This document shows, in pieces, positions 9,597 through 18,086 of a stretch of DNA of 64,000 nt. Within the stretch, counting starts at the first letter, position 1; every line of letters starts with the position of its first letter. A program made the position numbers and the translations under genes. The notes beneath the pieces were generated by a model. The model saw only the letters and a list, made by a program, of their open reading frames with translations. It searched no databases and was not told the DNA's origin. This DNA is from Exiguobacterium sp. 9-2 (GTDB lineage: Bacteria > Bacillota > Bacilli > Exiguobacteriales > Exiguobacteriaceae): assembly GCF_036287235.1 (NCBI RefSeq), contig NZ_CP142850.1, positions 1,753,127 through 1,817,126 on the forward strand, read 5' to 3'.

Positions 9597-10364
9597 TTAT
9601 TTCAGATACGTGTCAACGATTTTATCGTATTCACCGTTTTCTTTCAGATTCGCAAGTCCTTTGTTGATTTTCTTCAGCAGATCCTTATTCTCACCTTTTA
9701 AGACAGCGATCCCGTAGTTATCACCGTTGAGACGATCACCGACAAGTTTCAATCCAAGGTTTTGTTGTTTGTTTGCATATGAGATGACCGGATAATCTTC
9801 AATCAAGGCAGCTGCGTTACCGTTCTTTACTTCTTGGAACATCGCTGGACTGTCATTGAACTGTGTAACAGTGAAGCCAAGTTTATCCGCGTTGTCCGTT
9901 GCATATTTTGCACCCGTCGTTCCCTTTTTGACGGCTACTTTTTTCCCTTTAAGATCGTTAACGGATTTAATACCATTCTCATCTTTTTTGACGACTAAAA
10001 TAAGACCAGCTTTGAAATATGGGTCTGAGAATGTGACGACTTTTTTCCGTTCTGGTGTAATACTCATACCGGCAATGGCAACGTCCAATTGGTTTGCTTG
10101 AAGTGCTGGAATGATACCGCTGAAATCCATTGCTTCAAATTTAATCTTGAAGTTTTGATCCTTAGCGATTGCTTTCATAAGATCGATGTCGATTCCTTTG
10201 TACGTGTCCCCGTCTTTGTACTCAAATGGTGGATACGTAACGTCGATACCAACTTTATACGTCTTTCCTTCTGAAGACCCTTCATCCTTCGAACCGATAC
10301 TACATGCACCAAGTACGAGAATACAGCTCATCAAGAGCGCTAGCAAAATACTTCCTTTTTTCAT
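9597..10364 (-). CDS. Polar amino-acid binding lipoprotein
   Basis: A 255-residue periplasmic-binding-protein type 2 lipoprotein. The signal peptide ends in the lipobox LGAC with Cys21 as the lipid-anchored residue. The mature part carries the SBP_bac_3 signature: YKVGIDVTYPPFEYKDGD at the N-terminal lobe and GIDIDLMKAIAKDQN just after it. It delivers an amino acid, most likely glutamine, to the permease encoded next. The ATG is followed by MKKGS and preceded by GAGAGGGG. First gene of the three-gene operon. Confidence 0.93.
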   Translation of the reverse strand: MKKGSILLALLMSCILVLGACSIGSKDEGSSEGKTYKVGIDVTYPPFEYKDGDTYKGIDIDLMKAIAKDQNFKIKFEAMDFSGIIPALQANQLDVAIAGMSITPERKKVVTFSDPYFKAGLILVVKKDENGIKSVNDLKGKKVAVKKGTTGAKYATDNADKLGFTVTQFNDSPAMFQEVKNGNAAALIEDYPVISYANKQQNLGLKLVGDRLNGDNYGIAVLKGENKDLLKKINKGLANLKENGEYDKIVDTYLK

Positions 10365-10444
10365 GTTTGTTTCCCCTCTCCTATGTGTTAAAGATTGTCG
10401 ACTCCACCTAGTACTTTCCCTGAAGAGTACCCTCTTTAAAACGT

Positions 10445-10453
10445 ATTTTACCA
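10445..10453 (-). promoter_or_regulatory. Possible extended -10 of the amino-acid ABC operon
   Basis: TGGTAAAAT on the minus strand, about 80 bases upstream of the binding-protein start, looks like an extended -10 element. No good -35 accompanies it. Confidence 0.35.
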
Positions 10454-10518
10454 GAAAAGTTCTAAAAAGATAAACATTTCTGAATTTTTATTCGATGCAA
10501 CCGTTTTCTATTCATTAT

Positions 10519-10556
10519 CAAAAAAGGAGGCAACCCCTTGATGGGATTGCCTCCTT
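10519..10556 (-). terminator. Terminator of tRNA-Leu
   Basis: Hairpin AAGGAGGCAAT.CCC / GGG.TTGCCTCCTT 11 bases downstream of the tRNA 3' end, followed by a U-run on the minus strand. Confidence 0.85.
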
Positions 10557-10566
10557 CAATCATTTA

Positions 10567-10650
10567 TGCCGCCGAGAGGACTTGAACCTCCACGGTGTTG
10601 CCACCACTAGATTCTGAGTCTAGCGCGTCTACCAGTTCCGCCACGACGAC
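10567..10650 (-). tRNA. tRNA-Leu (anticodon CAG)
   Basis: An 84-base class II tRNA with a long variable arm. The acceptor stem pairs GTCGTCG with CGGCGGC using two G-U pairs, and the discriminator is A. The D arm reads GCGGAACTGGTAGACGC, the anticodon loop CTCAGAA gives anticodon CAG, and the T loop is TTCAAGT. The CCA end is not encoded: TAAATGA follows the discriminator. Flanked by its own promoter and terminator. Confidence 0.95.
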
Positions 10651-10666
10651 GTTGATTTATGATATT

Positions 10667-10696
10667 AATATAGCGGGTAACGAACTGAGTTGTCAA
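10667..10696 (-). promoter_or_regulatory. Sigma-A promoter of tRNA-Leu
   Basis: TTGACA, 18 bases, TATATT on the minus strand, ending 17 bases before the tRNA 5' end. The -35 overlaps the last codon and stop of the alpha/beta hydrolase gene. Confidence 0.8.
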
Positions 10697-11625
10697 TCAT
10701 TTCGCAAGATGTTCCGGACGAACTTCTCAACGACGTCATCATACAATGCCGGATCCTCGAAATATGCCATAGCGTGTGCGGCATTCGGAATGACGACCAG
10801 TTCCTTTTCCGTTGGACAGGCTTCGTACAGCTCATACACCATATCTGTCGGTACGAACGTATCCGCACCACCATGGATGAAGAGAATCGGAACCTGTGCC
10901 TTTTTGACCTGTTTCAGCGCTGATGCTTCACGGAACGTATAACCTGCCTTTAGCTTCGTCAATACGCTGGTCATCCCTAAAAACGGGAAGTGTGGTAGTC
11001 GATACATCCGCTTCATCTGATACGCAAGAACAGCATTGACGGACGTATAGGCACAATCAGAAATGATTCCTTTGATTTGTGGTGGAAGTTGTTCGCCACT
11101 CGTCATCAATACGGTCGCCCCTCCCATCGACACACCATGTAAGAACAGTTTCGCATCCTGTCCAATCCGTTCAATCAGATATTTCGACCAACTGAGACAA
11201 TCTTCACGATCATGCCATCCGAATCCGATATAATGACCGTCACTCATTCCGTGTCCTCGATTATCGGGCATCATGACATGGAAACCGGCCTGATGGTACA
11301 GATAGGCGAATCCGGCTAAATCCGTTCCGACGCCTCCGTATCCATGCACGAGAATGACAATCCGGTCTGACGGAACAGGAGACGGGAGGAAATGTCCGCG
11401 TAACGTTAAACCATCTTTTGCTTCAATCTCGATCCGCTCGAGCGGCTGCTCCTTGATCCATGTCTGTCCAGGTTGCATCAACCGGACCATCTCATCACTC
11501 AAATCCCGATTATTCGATAAGAACGGCTTCGGATTCGTGGCGATTGCCATCTCATAAAAATAATAACTCGCTGCTACTAATCCGGATCCGATGACTCCGA
11601 TTCCAATTTTTGTTCTGCGACGCAT
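10693..11625 (-). CDS. Membrane-anchored alpha/beta hydrolase
   Basis: A 310-residue serine hydrolase of the alpha/beta fold. An N-terminal membrane anchor (about residues 8-25, after RRRTK) is followed by the oxyanion strand VHGYGGVGTD, the nucleophile elbow HGVSMGGAT, the acid residue in FIHGGADTFVP and the catalytic His in NAAHAMAYFE. This resembles the YqkD/BAAT-like hydrolases of Bacilli with unknown substrate. The ATG at 11625 has GGAGTGGGGCAG upstream; a GTG at 11634 sits inside that ribosome site and is rejected. The tRNA-Leu promoter overlaps its stop. Confidence 0.87.
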   Translation of the reverse strand: MRRRTKIGIGVIGSGLVAASYYFYEMAIATNPKPFLSNNRDLSDEMVRLMQPGQTWIKEQPLERIEIEAKDGLTLRGHFLPSPVPSDRIVILVHGYGGVGTDLAGFAYLYHQAGFHVMMPDNRGHGMSDGHYIGFGWHDREDCLSWSKYLIERIGQDAKLFLHGVSMGGATVLMTSGEQLPPQIKGIISDCAYTSVNAVLAYQMKRMYRLPHFPFLGMTSVLTKLKAGYTFREASALKQVKKAQVPILFIHGGADTFVPTDMVYELYEACPTEKELVVIPNAAHAMAYFEDPALYDDVVEKFVRNILRND

Positions 11626-11646
11626 CTGCCCCACTCCTTCTTTCCG

Positions 11647-11988
11647 TTATAGCTCGATCTTCAGTTGAGCAGCATGGTCATTCTCTTCATCCTGCAAGAC
11701 TTGTTGACGTAATCGTTGTTCCTGTTGCTGACGCCGGTAGGCAAACTCTTGGACAAGCTCTGTACCCGTGAATCCATCTTCTACGAGTTCACTCAATAAA
11801 TCCGTTTCTGTCTCGACGACTTCCCCCGGACGACGCATGACGAGAACATCTCCGACTTGTGCAATCAGCAATTCATCTTCTAGACGAAGTGCATCGTAAA
11901 ACGGTTCCGGTAACGTCATTCGACGTGTTTCCGGGTTAATATGGACGCGTTTGTAAACGCCTAATGCTTGAAACTTACGACGTGCCAT
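11647..11988 (-). CDS. Small protein with AbrB/MazE-like N-terminus
   Basis: A 113-residue protein of unknown function. Residues about 15-55 (VHINPETRRMTLPEPFYDAL followed by LLIAQVGDVLVMRRP) resemble the swapped-hairpin SpoVT/AbrB DNA-binding fold. The C-terminal half is Gln/Glu-rich and predicted helical (YRRQQQEQRLRQQVL), possibly a coiled coil. It has a good AAAGGAGAGC ribosome site and lies between the LD-carboxypeptidase and hydrolase genes in the same direction, with gaps of about 15-20 bases, so the three probably form one transcript. The AbrB assignment is by pattern only. Confidence 0.7.
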   Translation of the reverse strand: MARRKFQALGVYKRVHINPETRRMTLPEPFYDALRLEDELLIAQVGDVLVMRRPGEVVETETDLLSELVEDGFTGTELVQEFAYRRQQQEQRLRQQVLQDEENDHAAQLKIEL

Positions 11989-12003
11989 TGCGTGCTCTCC
12001 TTT

Positions 12004-13014
12004 TTAGTTGAACGTAAGATCGATTCGTGAATCTTTTCCTTGAATACGAACCGTACCCGTCGCTCCATTGATTAACGTTAACTGTGGTGGCTGATGACCG
12101 ATGTCAAGATCATATAAGACTGGTAAGCCCGTTTCATCGGCTAGATAGTGATACACGTCTAGCCATGTCAGATCTTCTGTAATCCTTGCAGACGTACGGC
12201 CAAATAAAAAGCCAGCCGCATGGTCGAACCACCCAGCATACGCCATTTGTCGAAGCGTCCGATGCACCTCGGCAGAACTCGCTTCAGACACCTCGAAGTA
12301 CCAGAGAATCGGTTCTCCGTTGATCTCTTCATGTTGGAAGCGCTTCACATCTCCGTACGGTGTCCCAATCAGATGGCGAATCGTCTCCAGACAACCCCCA
12401 AGTAACCGTCCGGTCACTTCTGTTCGCTCATCAAGTGCTTTCCATTCTGTCGCTTCCGTCAGCTGAAATAACGAACCTGCTGGACGTTCTTCGTCTGTCC
12501 ACGCGGTTTGATAACGATCGGAAGCCCACTGTGTGACGGTTTCTCCAGATGGCGTCGCGAGAACCCGTCGCCAGGCACTTGTCGTCTCGTCCCATTCTTT
12601 ACTCCGAAGCTCAACGAAGTTCGGACCATGTGCTGTCGCAATTCCCGTCTGAAGCGTCAAACTGAGCAATAACGTACTGATATCGGAATAGCCAAGCAAC
12701 CATTTTGTTTGGTAAGTAGCTAACGTCAACTCGGGTAAAAGATCAATGGCGCGTTCCCCACCAAATGGCGGGATAACAGCATCAATCGTCTCATCCGTCA
12801 TCATGTGATTGAATTCTTCGGCGCGTTGTTTGACCGGTGCACTCTCAGCAAGTTGATGCGACCAAATCGTTTCACCTAAACGGACGTTCATTTGCCGTGC
12901 TTGTACCTGTTCAACTGCTCGTTCGACCCATTCCTGTTGCTGTTCACGTAATCCGGAGGAGGGCGCCGTCACTCCGATCGTGTGACCTGTCCAACCTAAA
13001 AATGGATATTTCAT
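12004..13014 (-). CDS. S66-family LD-carboxypeptidase / MccF-like
   Basis: A 336-residue member of peptidase family S66. It starts with the family N-terminus TIGVTAPSSG, carries the nucleophile serine in LLGYSDISTLL near residue 116 and the C-terminal His in GHQPPQLTL; a Glu of the triad is probably in EVSEASSAE. Family members either trim LD-linked tetrapeptides of peptidoglycan (LdcA) or inactivate microcin C-type compounds (MccF). The length and divergent middle section do not decide between these. ATG at 13014 follows an AGGGGG site, and a good promoter lies 57 bases upstream. Confidence 0.85.
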   Translation of the reverse strand: MKYPFLGWTGHTIGVTAPSSGLREQQQEWVERAVEQVQARQMNVRLGETIWSHQLAESAPVKQRAEEFNHMMTDETIDAVIPPFGGERAIDLLPELTLATYQTKWLLGYSDISTLLLSLTLQTGIATAHGPNFVELRSKEWDETTSAWRRVLATPSGETVTQWASDRYQTAWTDEERPAGSLFQLTEATEWKALDERTEVTGRLLGGCLETIRHLIGTPYGDVKRFQHEEINGEPILWYFEVSEASSAEVHRTLRQMAYAGWFDHAAGFLFGRTSARITEDLTWLDVYHYLADETGLPVLYDLDIGHQPPQLTLINGATGTVRIQGKDSRIDLTFN

Positions 13015-13070
13015 GGTGACCCCCTATAATGTCATAGTGTGAAAAAATCTTCTCGTCAAAATATGAGTTC

Positions 13071-13099
13071 ATTATACCGTTCTTATGCCGCATTACCAA
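13071..13099 (-). promoter_or_regulatory. Sigma-A promoter of the LD-carboxypeptidase gene
   Basis: TTGGTA, 17 bases, TATAAT on the minus strand; predicted start about 50 bases before the ATG. A second weaker pair, TTGACG-17-TATGAC (13031-13059), lies just downstream. Confidence 0.7.
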
Positions 13100-13130
13100 C
13101 TTTTATCCTGTTAGAACGCTGTAATACGAA

Positions 13131-13191
13131 CAAAAACACGATTCTGTACAAGCGACCTGAATGAACAAGTCGCCTAGACAAAATCGCGTTT
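13131..13191 (-). terminator. Terminator of the aldehyde dehydrogenase operon
   Basis: A long two-part hairpin: outer AAACGCGATT/AATCGTGTTT and inner GGCGAC/GTCGCT stems, followed by TTTTTG on the minus strand. Confidence 0.7.
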
Positions 13192-13201
13192 ATATCCTTC
13201 A

Positions 13202-13570
13202 TTAACTTGATGCTGATAGTTCAGCGTATTCCTCTTGCGTGAACGCACGGGAGCGTGTCAAAAAACGTTTCCCTTCGACACCCTCAAGAGAGAACATTCC
13301 GCCTCGACCATCCACGACATCAATGATGAGTTGGGTATGTTTCCAGTACTCATATTGATCTTCATGAATATAAAACGGGCAACCACCGATCTCTCCTAGT
13401 TTTTTATCCTGATCTCCCAGGAATAAATCGCCCTGCGCAAAACACATCGGGGAACTGCCATCGCAACAACCACCAGATTGATGAAACATCAACGGACCGT
13501 GTTTTTCTCTCAACTGGTCGATCAACTCAAGACAAGCTGCTGTCGCCTGAACACGTTCCACCATTTGCAT
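13202..13570 (-). CDS. DUF779 family protein
   Basis: A 122-residue protein of the DUF779 family, whose genes commonly accompany acetaldehyde-type aldehyde dehydrogenases. The family's cysteine cluster is present as HQSGGCCDGSSPMC near residues 30-43, with a further Cys in EIGGCPFYI, which suggests metal binding. The biochemical role is not known. Its ATG at 13570 follows the aldehyde dehydrogenase stop by 16 bases and has a GGAAAGGACG site, so the two genes are cotranscribed. Confidence 0.88.
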   Translation of the reverse strand: MQMVERVQATAACLELIDQLREKHGPLMFHQSGGCCDGSSPMCFAQGDLFLGDQDKKLGEIGGCPFYIHEDQYEYWKHTQLIIDVVDGRGGMFSLEGVEGKRFLTRSRAFTQEEYAELSASS

Positions 13571-13586
13571 CCACGTCCTTTCCGAC

Positions 13587-15107
13587 TTAGAAGAAACCGA
13601 GTTTATTCGGGTTATAGCTAACGAGTAGGTTTTTCGTCCGTTGGTAATGGTTGAGCATCATCTTATGGTTCTCGCGTCCGATCCCTGACATTTTGTAACC
13701 ACCAAACGCCGCGTGAGCTGGATATTGGTGATAACAGTTCGTCCAGACGCGCCCTGCTTCGATCGCACGACCAAACCGATAAGCACGGTTCATGTCACGT
13801 GTCCAGACGCCGGCACCAAGACCATATAACGTATCATTCGCAATTTCGAGTGCTTCTTCTTCCGTCTTGAATGTCGTGACCGATAGAACCGGTCCGAAAA
13901 TTTCTTCCTGGAAGATGCGCATCTTATTGTGTCCTTTAAAGATCGTTGGTTGAATGTAATATCCATCTGCGAGATCTCCTTCGAGCATGTTGCGCTCTCC
14001 ACCGATTAGACACTCTGCGCCTTCCGACTTACCGATTTCAAGATACGAAAGGATTTTCTCCATCTGTTCGTTCGAAGCTTGAGCACCCATCATGACGTCG
14101 GCATCAAGAGGATTTCCGATTTTGATGGCTTTGACGCGCTCTAAAACACGTTCCATGAACGGTTCGTAAATCGATTCTTGAATCAAGGCACGCGACGGAC
14201 ACGTACAGACTTCCCCTTGGTTCAACGCAAACATCAATAATCCTTCGATTGCTTTATCAAAGAATGCATCGTCTGCCTGCATGATATCTTCAAAGAAAAT
14301 GTTCGGTGATTTCCCACCGAGTTCGAGTGTGACCGGGATCAAGTTCTGCGAAGCATACTGCATGATCAAACGTCCTGTCGTCGTCTCACCCGTAAAGGCG
14401 ATTTTGGCGATTCGTTTGCTTGAGGCGAGCGGTTTCCCTGCCTCAAGACCGAATCCATTGACGATGTTGAGCACACCTGGTGGAAGTAAATCTTCGATGA
14501 TCTCAACGAGTACCATGATGCTCGCTGGTGTTTGTTCTGCTGGTTTTAAGACAACACAGTTTCCTGCTGCGAGAGCTGGTGCTAATTTCCAGACAGCCAT
14601 CAGGAGCGGGAAGTTCCACGGAATGATTTGACCGACGACGCCAAGTGGCTCATGGAAGTGATACGCAACCGTATCTTGATCGAGTTCGCCGACCGAACCT
14701 TCTTGTGCACGAATGACCCCAGCGAAATAACGGAAGTGGTCGATCGCGAGCGGTAAATCGGCGTTAAGTGTCTCACGAACGGCTTTTCCGTTCTCAAGTG
14801 TTTCCGCATAAGCGAGCATCTCGAGATTTTCTTCCATTCGATTGGCGATCTTATTTAAAATATTCGAACGTTCGGTTACAGATGTTTTTCCCCATGCTTC
14901 TTTTGCCGCATGTGCTGCGTCAAGAGCGAGTTCGATATCTTCCTTTGTAGAACGAGCGACTTGGCACAACACCTTACCAGTAACAGGTGTCACATTATCA
15001 AAATATTCTCCCCCGACTGGTGCCGTCCATTTTCCATTAATGTAGTTTTCATACCGTTCCTTGTACTGTACTTTTGACCCTTGCTTGTTCGGAATGTCAT
15101 AAATCAT
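13587..15107 (-). CDS. NAD-dependent aldehyde dehydrogenase
   Basis: A 506-residue aldehyde dehydrogenase close to the AldB/ExaC acetaldehyde dehydrogenases, oxidising an aliphatic aldehyde to the acid. The catalytic Glu is in LELGGKSPN and the catalytic Cys in [13 protein letters not shown] near residue 300; the second Cys two residues on is typical of this subgroup. The NAD-binding FTGETTTGR is present. ATG 15107 follows GAGGGAGG. The DUF779 partner follows. An imperfect cre box lies 50 bases upstream. The substrate, probably acetaldehyde, is inferred from the DUF779 pairing. Confidence 0.93.
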   Translation of the reverse strand: MIYDIPNKQGSKVQYKERYENYINGKWTAPVGGEYFDNVTPVTGKVLCQVARSTKEDIELALDAAHAAKEAWGKTSVTERSNILNKIANRMEENLEMLAYAETLENGKAVRETLNADLPLAIDHFRYFAGVIRAQEGSVGELDQDTVAYHFHEPLGVVGQIIPWNFPLLMAVWKLAPALAAGNCVVLKPAEQTPASIMVLVEIIEDLLPPGVLNIVNGFGLEAGKPLASSKRIAKIAFTGETTTGRLIMQYASQNLIPVTLELGGKSPNIFFEDIMQADDAFFDKAIEGLLMFALNQGEVCTCPSRALIQESIYEPFMERVLERVKAIKIGNPLDADVMMGAQASNEQMEKILSYLEIGKSEGAECLIGGERNMLEGDLADGYYIQPTIFKGHNKMRIFQEEIFGPVLSVTTFKTEEEALEIANDTLYGLGAGVWTRDMNRAYRFGRAIEAGRVWTNCYHQYPAHAAFGGYKMSGIGRENHKMMLNHYQRTKNLLVSYNPNKLGFF

Positions 15108-15156
15108 GCGTTATTTCCTCCCTCAACTAAAATGGTCAAGCAGTGAGACGGATGCT

Positions 15157-15170
15157 TGTATGCGCTTACA
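15157..15170 (-). promoter_or_regulatory. Imperfect cre box before aldehyde dehydrogenase
   Basis: TGTAAGCGCATACA on the minus strand differs from TGWNANCGNTNWCA at one position. It lies downstream of the predicted promoter, where CcpA would act as a roadblock. Confidence 0.45.
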
Positions 15171-15205
15171 TTTTAATATAGGCTAAAAACAGTCCTCTCG
15201 ATACC

Positions 15206-15233
15206 ATCGTACCAAAATTATATGAAAAGTCAA
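15206..15233 (-). promoter_or_regulatory. Possible promoter of the aldehyde dehydrogenase operon
   Basis: TTGACT, 16 bases, TACGAT on the minus strand, about 100 bases before the ATG. Confidence 0.4.
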
Positions 15234-15264
15234 AAAATTCTGGTAAATACCTGTGATATTTTTT

Positions 15265-15299
15265 CGAAAAAAAACATCTCCATTTTCGGGAGATGTTTT
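15265..15299 (-). terminator. Terminator of the YteA-like gene
   Basis: Hairpin AACATCTCC / GGGAGATGTT starting right after the stop codon and followed by U8 on the minus strand. Confidence 0.9.
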
Positions 15300-15304
15300 G
15301 CTGG

Positions 15305-15829
15305 TCAAGACCGTGTCGGATCGATTCCATCTTCTTGATCAGACGGTGTATCAGAACTACCAAAGTCACTCACTTTCGAGAATCCGTCCGTATCACCGTC
15401 GATGTCTTTCCCGCGAGCTGTGACAGATGGATCTAGTACATCTTCTTCGCTTGGTCGCGAATTCGGATCGTTCTCGTTTTGTTCTGCTTCTTCTTTTGCA
15501 TGCTCAATGCATAATAGGGTTTCTGGAATGATATCAAGGCGTTCGATTTCAATCTCTTTTCCACAGACTTCGCAAATGCCATACGTTCCGTCCTCGATCG
15601 CTTTTAATGCGCGATCCACATCTGATAGCATATCCTCTTGCATATCCGTGATTGCTTGATCACGTTCCCGCAAGAACAATTCATCGCCAGAATCGGCAGG
15701 ATGATTATCGTAACTCGACAATTCACCTTCATCGTAATCGGTATCGCGTTGTTCGATGTTTGATGTCGTCTTTTCTTTTTCCTTCAATAACCGTTGCTTA
15801 AATTCTTCCGTCTGTTGTTTAGATAACAT
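15305..15829 (-). CDS. yteA: YteA-like DksA/TraR zinc-finger protein
   Basis: A 174-residue protein of the YteA type found in spore formers and relatives. An N-terminal helical segment rich in Lys/Glu is followed by the DksA/TraR zinc finger CEVCGKEIEIERLDI ... CIEH near residues 95-120, with a Cys2-Cys-His ligand set in place of four cysteines. The C-terminal tail is acidic and low complexity. DksA-type proteins act on RNA polymerase; for YteA no role is established. Good ribosome site GAAGGGGAGT and its own terminator. Confidence 0.82.
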   Translation of the reverse strand: MLSKQQTEEFKQRLLKEKEKTTSNIEQRDTDYDEGELSSYDNHPADSGDELFLRERDQAITDMQEDMLSDVDRALKAIEDGTYGICEVCGKEIEIERLDIIPETLLCIEHAKEEAEQNENDPNSRPSEEDVLDPSVTARGKDIDGDTDGFSKVSDFGSSDTPSDQEDGIDPTRS

Positions 15830-15897
15830 GATTGTTCGACTCCCCTTCGTTAGAACCTCTGTTAAGAATGTAGCCTATTCGAAGAAGAATTAAACCA

Positions 15898-16695
15898 TCA
15901 CGAACACTTATAAGACCGAATTGATCCATGAAGATCACAGATAACCGTCATGCATTCATTCCCATCGTTAAAACAAATCTGATGTGATCGTCCATTCTTG
16001 GATGTCGTGATGTCATCAATCCACAGTTGCGAAGCATCTGCTGAAGACAGCATCGCGATTTTGTCGCGAATCATGAATAAATCAAACGGTAACAGATTCA
16101 AGGATTGAATCGTCAAACCATGTTTACGGAAGAGTGGATCAAGCTGATATTGCGAGAGACTGTACAAACACTTCTCGGCTCCACCAATCAACAACTGAAT
16201 CGAATGGGAGGGTTCATGACTATCGATTCGCTCCTTATGCAGGATAATTCGTCCTCGAACACCAGACTCATTGAAAATTCGTTGCGTATCCTCTTGTGAA
16301 AGGCGTGGTCCACCTTCCTTAACCTTTAAGACGATGTGAGCGAATTCCGCGAAATCCGGTTTTCCGATTTCAAGCGCTGGGATATGACGAACTTCTTCAC
16401 GTTCAATGATTTCAATCAAGTCACGCTCGACTTGGATGCTGACCGTATCTGTTGAAAAGACACGGACGTCGATCACGAATTGATCAAGTACCGCATTTAC
16501 TTCGATCGTATACGTTAAATCTAGGTTTTTTTCTTGCTCAACCAACAATCGATTCAAGATAAGTTGATGCAATAAATGGACTGGTGTACGTGAAGAAAAC
16601 TGACTCGAATAAATCAAATGCTTCGGTCCGGTTCCTTTTGTTGCTTTTGGTCGTGCTCCGTTTAATCTATATACATTCACTTTATAATTTAACAT
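15898..16695 (-). CDS. Protein of unknown function
   Basis: I do not recognise this 265-residue protein. It is soluble, without signal peptide or membrane segment, and mixed alpha/beta. It starts MLNYKVNVYRLNGARPK at ATG 16695 with AGAGAAGGTGA upstream. The same frame stays open for another 201 bases upstream (to 16896) and encodes a plausible but AT-rich peptide; there is no ribosome site for the possible starts in that extension, so I keep the short form. It lies just downstream of the mtlD terminator on the same strand and has no obvious functional partner. Confidence 0.6.
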   Translation of the reverse strand: MLNYKVNVYRLNGARPKATKGTGPKHLIYSSQFSSRTPVHLLHQLILNRLLVEQEKNLDLTYTIEVNAVLDQFVIDVRVFSTDTVSIQVERDLIEIIEREEVRHIPALEIGKPDFAEFAHIVLKVKEGGPRLSQEDTQRIFNESGVRGRIILHKERIDSHEPSHSIQLLIGGAEKCLYSLSQYQLDPLFRKHGLTIQSLNLLPFDLFMIRDKIAMLSSADASQLWIDDITTSKNGRSHQICFNDGNECMTVICDLHGSIRSYKCS

Positions 16696-16888
16696 ATGAT
16701 CACCTTCTCTTACCTGAAAAATCGGAATAGAGATGTTCCGTTCATATAGCGTACAATGTATTTTAATCGCTAAATATTCGTTTTCGAATATTCCAAATTT
16801 AATATACAAATTGTAATCAAATTGTGATAGTAAGATTTTTAGAAACTGCTTTTTTCGTTGATACCAAGACATATTTAAATCGCAAACT

Positions 16889-16920
16889 AAAAACACCCTC
16901 CACAGATATGAAAGGTGTTC
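16889..16920 (-). terminator. Terminator after mtlD
   Basis: Hairpin GAACACCT / GGGTGTTT with a short U-run on the minus strand, 22 bases past the mtlD stop. It closes the mtlAFD operon. Confidence 0.65.
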
Positions 16921-16941
16921 GGCTTACAGAGTTATTCATTC

Positions 16942-18084
16942 TTAAGCAATCGAATTGACTTGTTGTTGCATCGCTTCATAATGTTCAACGATCCGAGATC
17001 CAAGTGGATCCGTTGCTGACAGTTGTAGATATGCGTTCAGCGCATCTTCGATTCCATGTTTCGTAATATAAGCATTTAATTCTGAAGATTCTGAATCATT
17101 TGGATCGAAATAGGTTAGGGCTGCTGCGATCCCACGTGCTAATCCATCTGCTTCGATCCCACGCTCCATCAATTCCTTCGCTGGTTTGACAAGTCGGTCA
17201 CTTGGACTCAATTTACGAATCGGTGAACGGGCGACACGAATGATTTCATCATGAATTCGCGGGTTTTCAAAGCGTTTCATATTCTTTTGGATGTACGCAC
17301 TATGATCGACCGGATTAAAGCCGTACTTTTCAAGTAACAACCACCCTGTTTCGTAAAGTGCCGTCTGGACACCCCGACGGATGCGTGGATCCGTTAGACT
17401 TTCAGCGATCGTCTCTTTATGAAATAGTGCTCCGAGGTATGAAGCAATTGCATGTCCCGTGTTGACAGTGAACAGCTTCCGCTCGATGAACGGTTCGATA
17501 TTCTCGACATAGGTGACGCCGTCGATCCGTGGATAGGCTTCCGGTAGTCCAGTCGTTTCGATCACCCATTCGAAGAATTCTTCCACTTCGACGTACAACG
17601 GATCTTCGTGATGCTGAAGTGGAACGATCCGATCAACTGCTGCATTTGGGAAATACCAATTCTCCGCTACCGGTTGATGTTTCGCCACCTCTGTTTGTAA
17701 GTGTTTTGACCCACCAATCATGTTTTCACACGCAATGACGTAGACAGGTGTCTGTTGATCCCGTTGACGTAACCCTTCCGCGATCAAAGGAGCTACTTTC
17801 GACAACAAGCTCGGTCCGACAGCTGTCGTGATTACATCTGCTTCACGAATCGCTGCAATGACCTGATCAGGTTCAGTTAAACTGTTGAGCGCCGTAACGC
17901 CGTCGACCCGTTCACGCCCTCCTCTTTCAGAGGCATAACCCACCTCATAGGTATGTCGTGCTTTTAATGCATCGACGACCGTCGTATTGACATCTACGAA
18001 ACAGACTTCGTAACCCGTCTTGACAAGTTGTAAGCCGATGAAACCACGTCCGATGTTACCGGCACCAAAATGGATGGCTTTCAT
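16942..18084 (-). CDS. mtlD: Mannitol-1-phosphate 5-dehydrogenase
   Basis: A 380-residue NAD-dependent dehydrogenase that converts mannitol-1-phosphate, the product of the PTS, into fructose-6-phosphate. The N-terminal dinucleotide motif HFGAGNIGRGFIG is intact, and the polyol-dehydrogenase region IERKLFTVNTGHAIASYLG contains the catalytic lysine. Third gene of mtlA-mtlF-mtlD, only 2 bases after the mtlF stop, with AGCGGAGG as ribosome site. Length and order match Bacillus and Geobacillus. Confidence 0.96.
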   Translation of the reverse strand: MKAIHFGAGNIGRGFIGLQLVKTGYEVCFVDVNTTVVDALKARHTYEVGYASERGGRERVDGVTALNSLTEPDQVIAAIREADVITTAVGPSLLSKVAPLIAEGLRQRDQQTPVYVIACENMIGGSKHLQTEVAKHQPVAENWYFPNAAVDRIVPLQHHEDPLYVEVEEFFEWVIETTGLPEAYPRIDGVTYVENIEPFIERKLFTVNTGHAIASYLGALFHKETIAESLTDPRIRRGVQTALYETGWLLLEKYGFNPVDHSAYIQKNMKRFENPRIHDEIIRVARSPIRKLSPSDRLVKPAKELMERGIEADGLARGIAAALTYFDPNDSESSELNAYITKHGIEDALNAYLQLSATDPLGSRIVEHYEAMQQQVNSIA

Positions 18085-18086
18085 GG

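Noticed and set aside
16696-16896. Start of the unknown protein at the upstream GTG or ATG
   Set aside because: The GTG touches its only purine-rich stretch and the internal ATG has none; 16695 has a good site.
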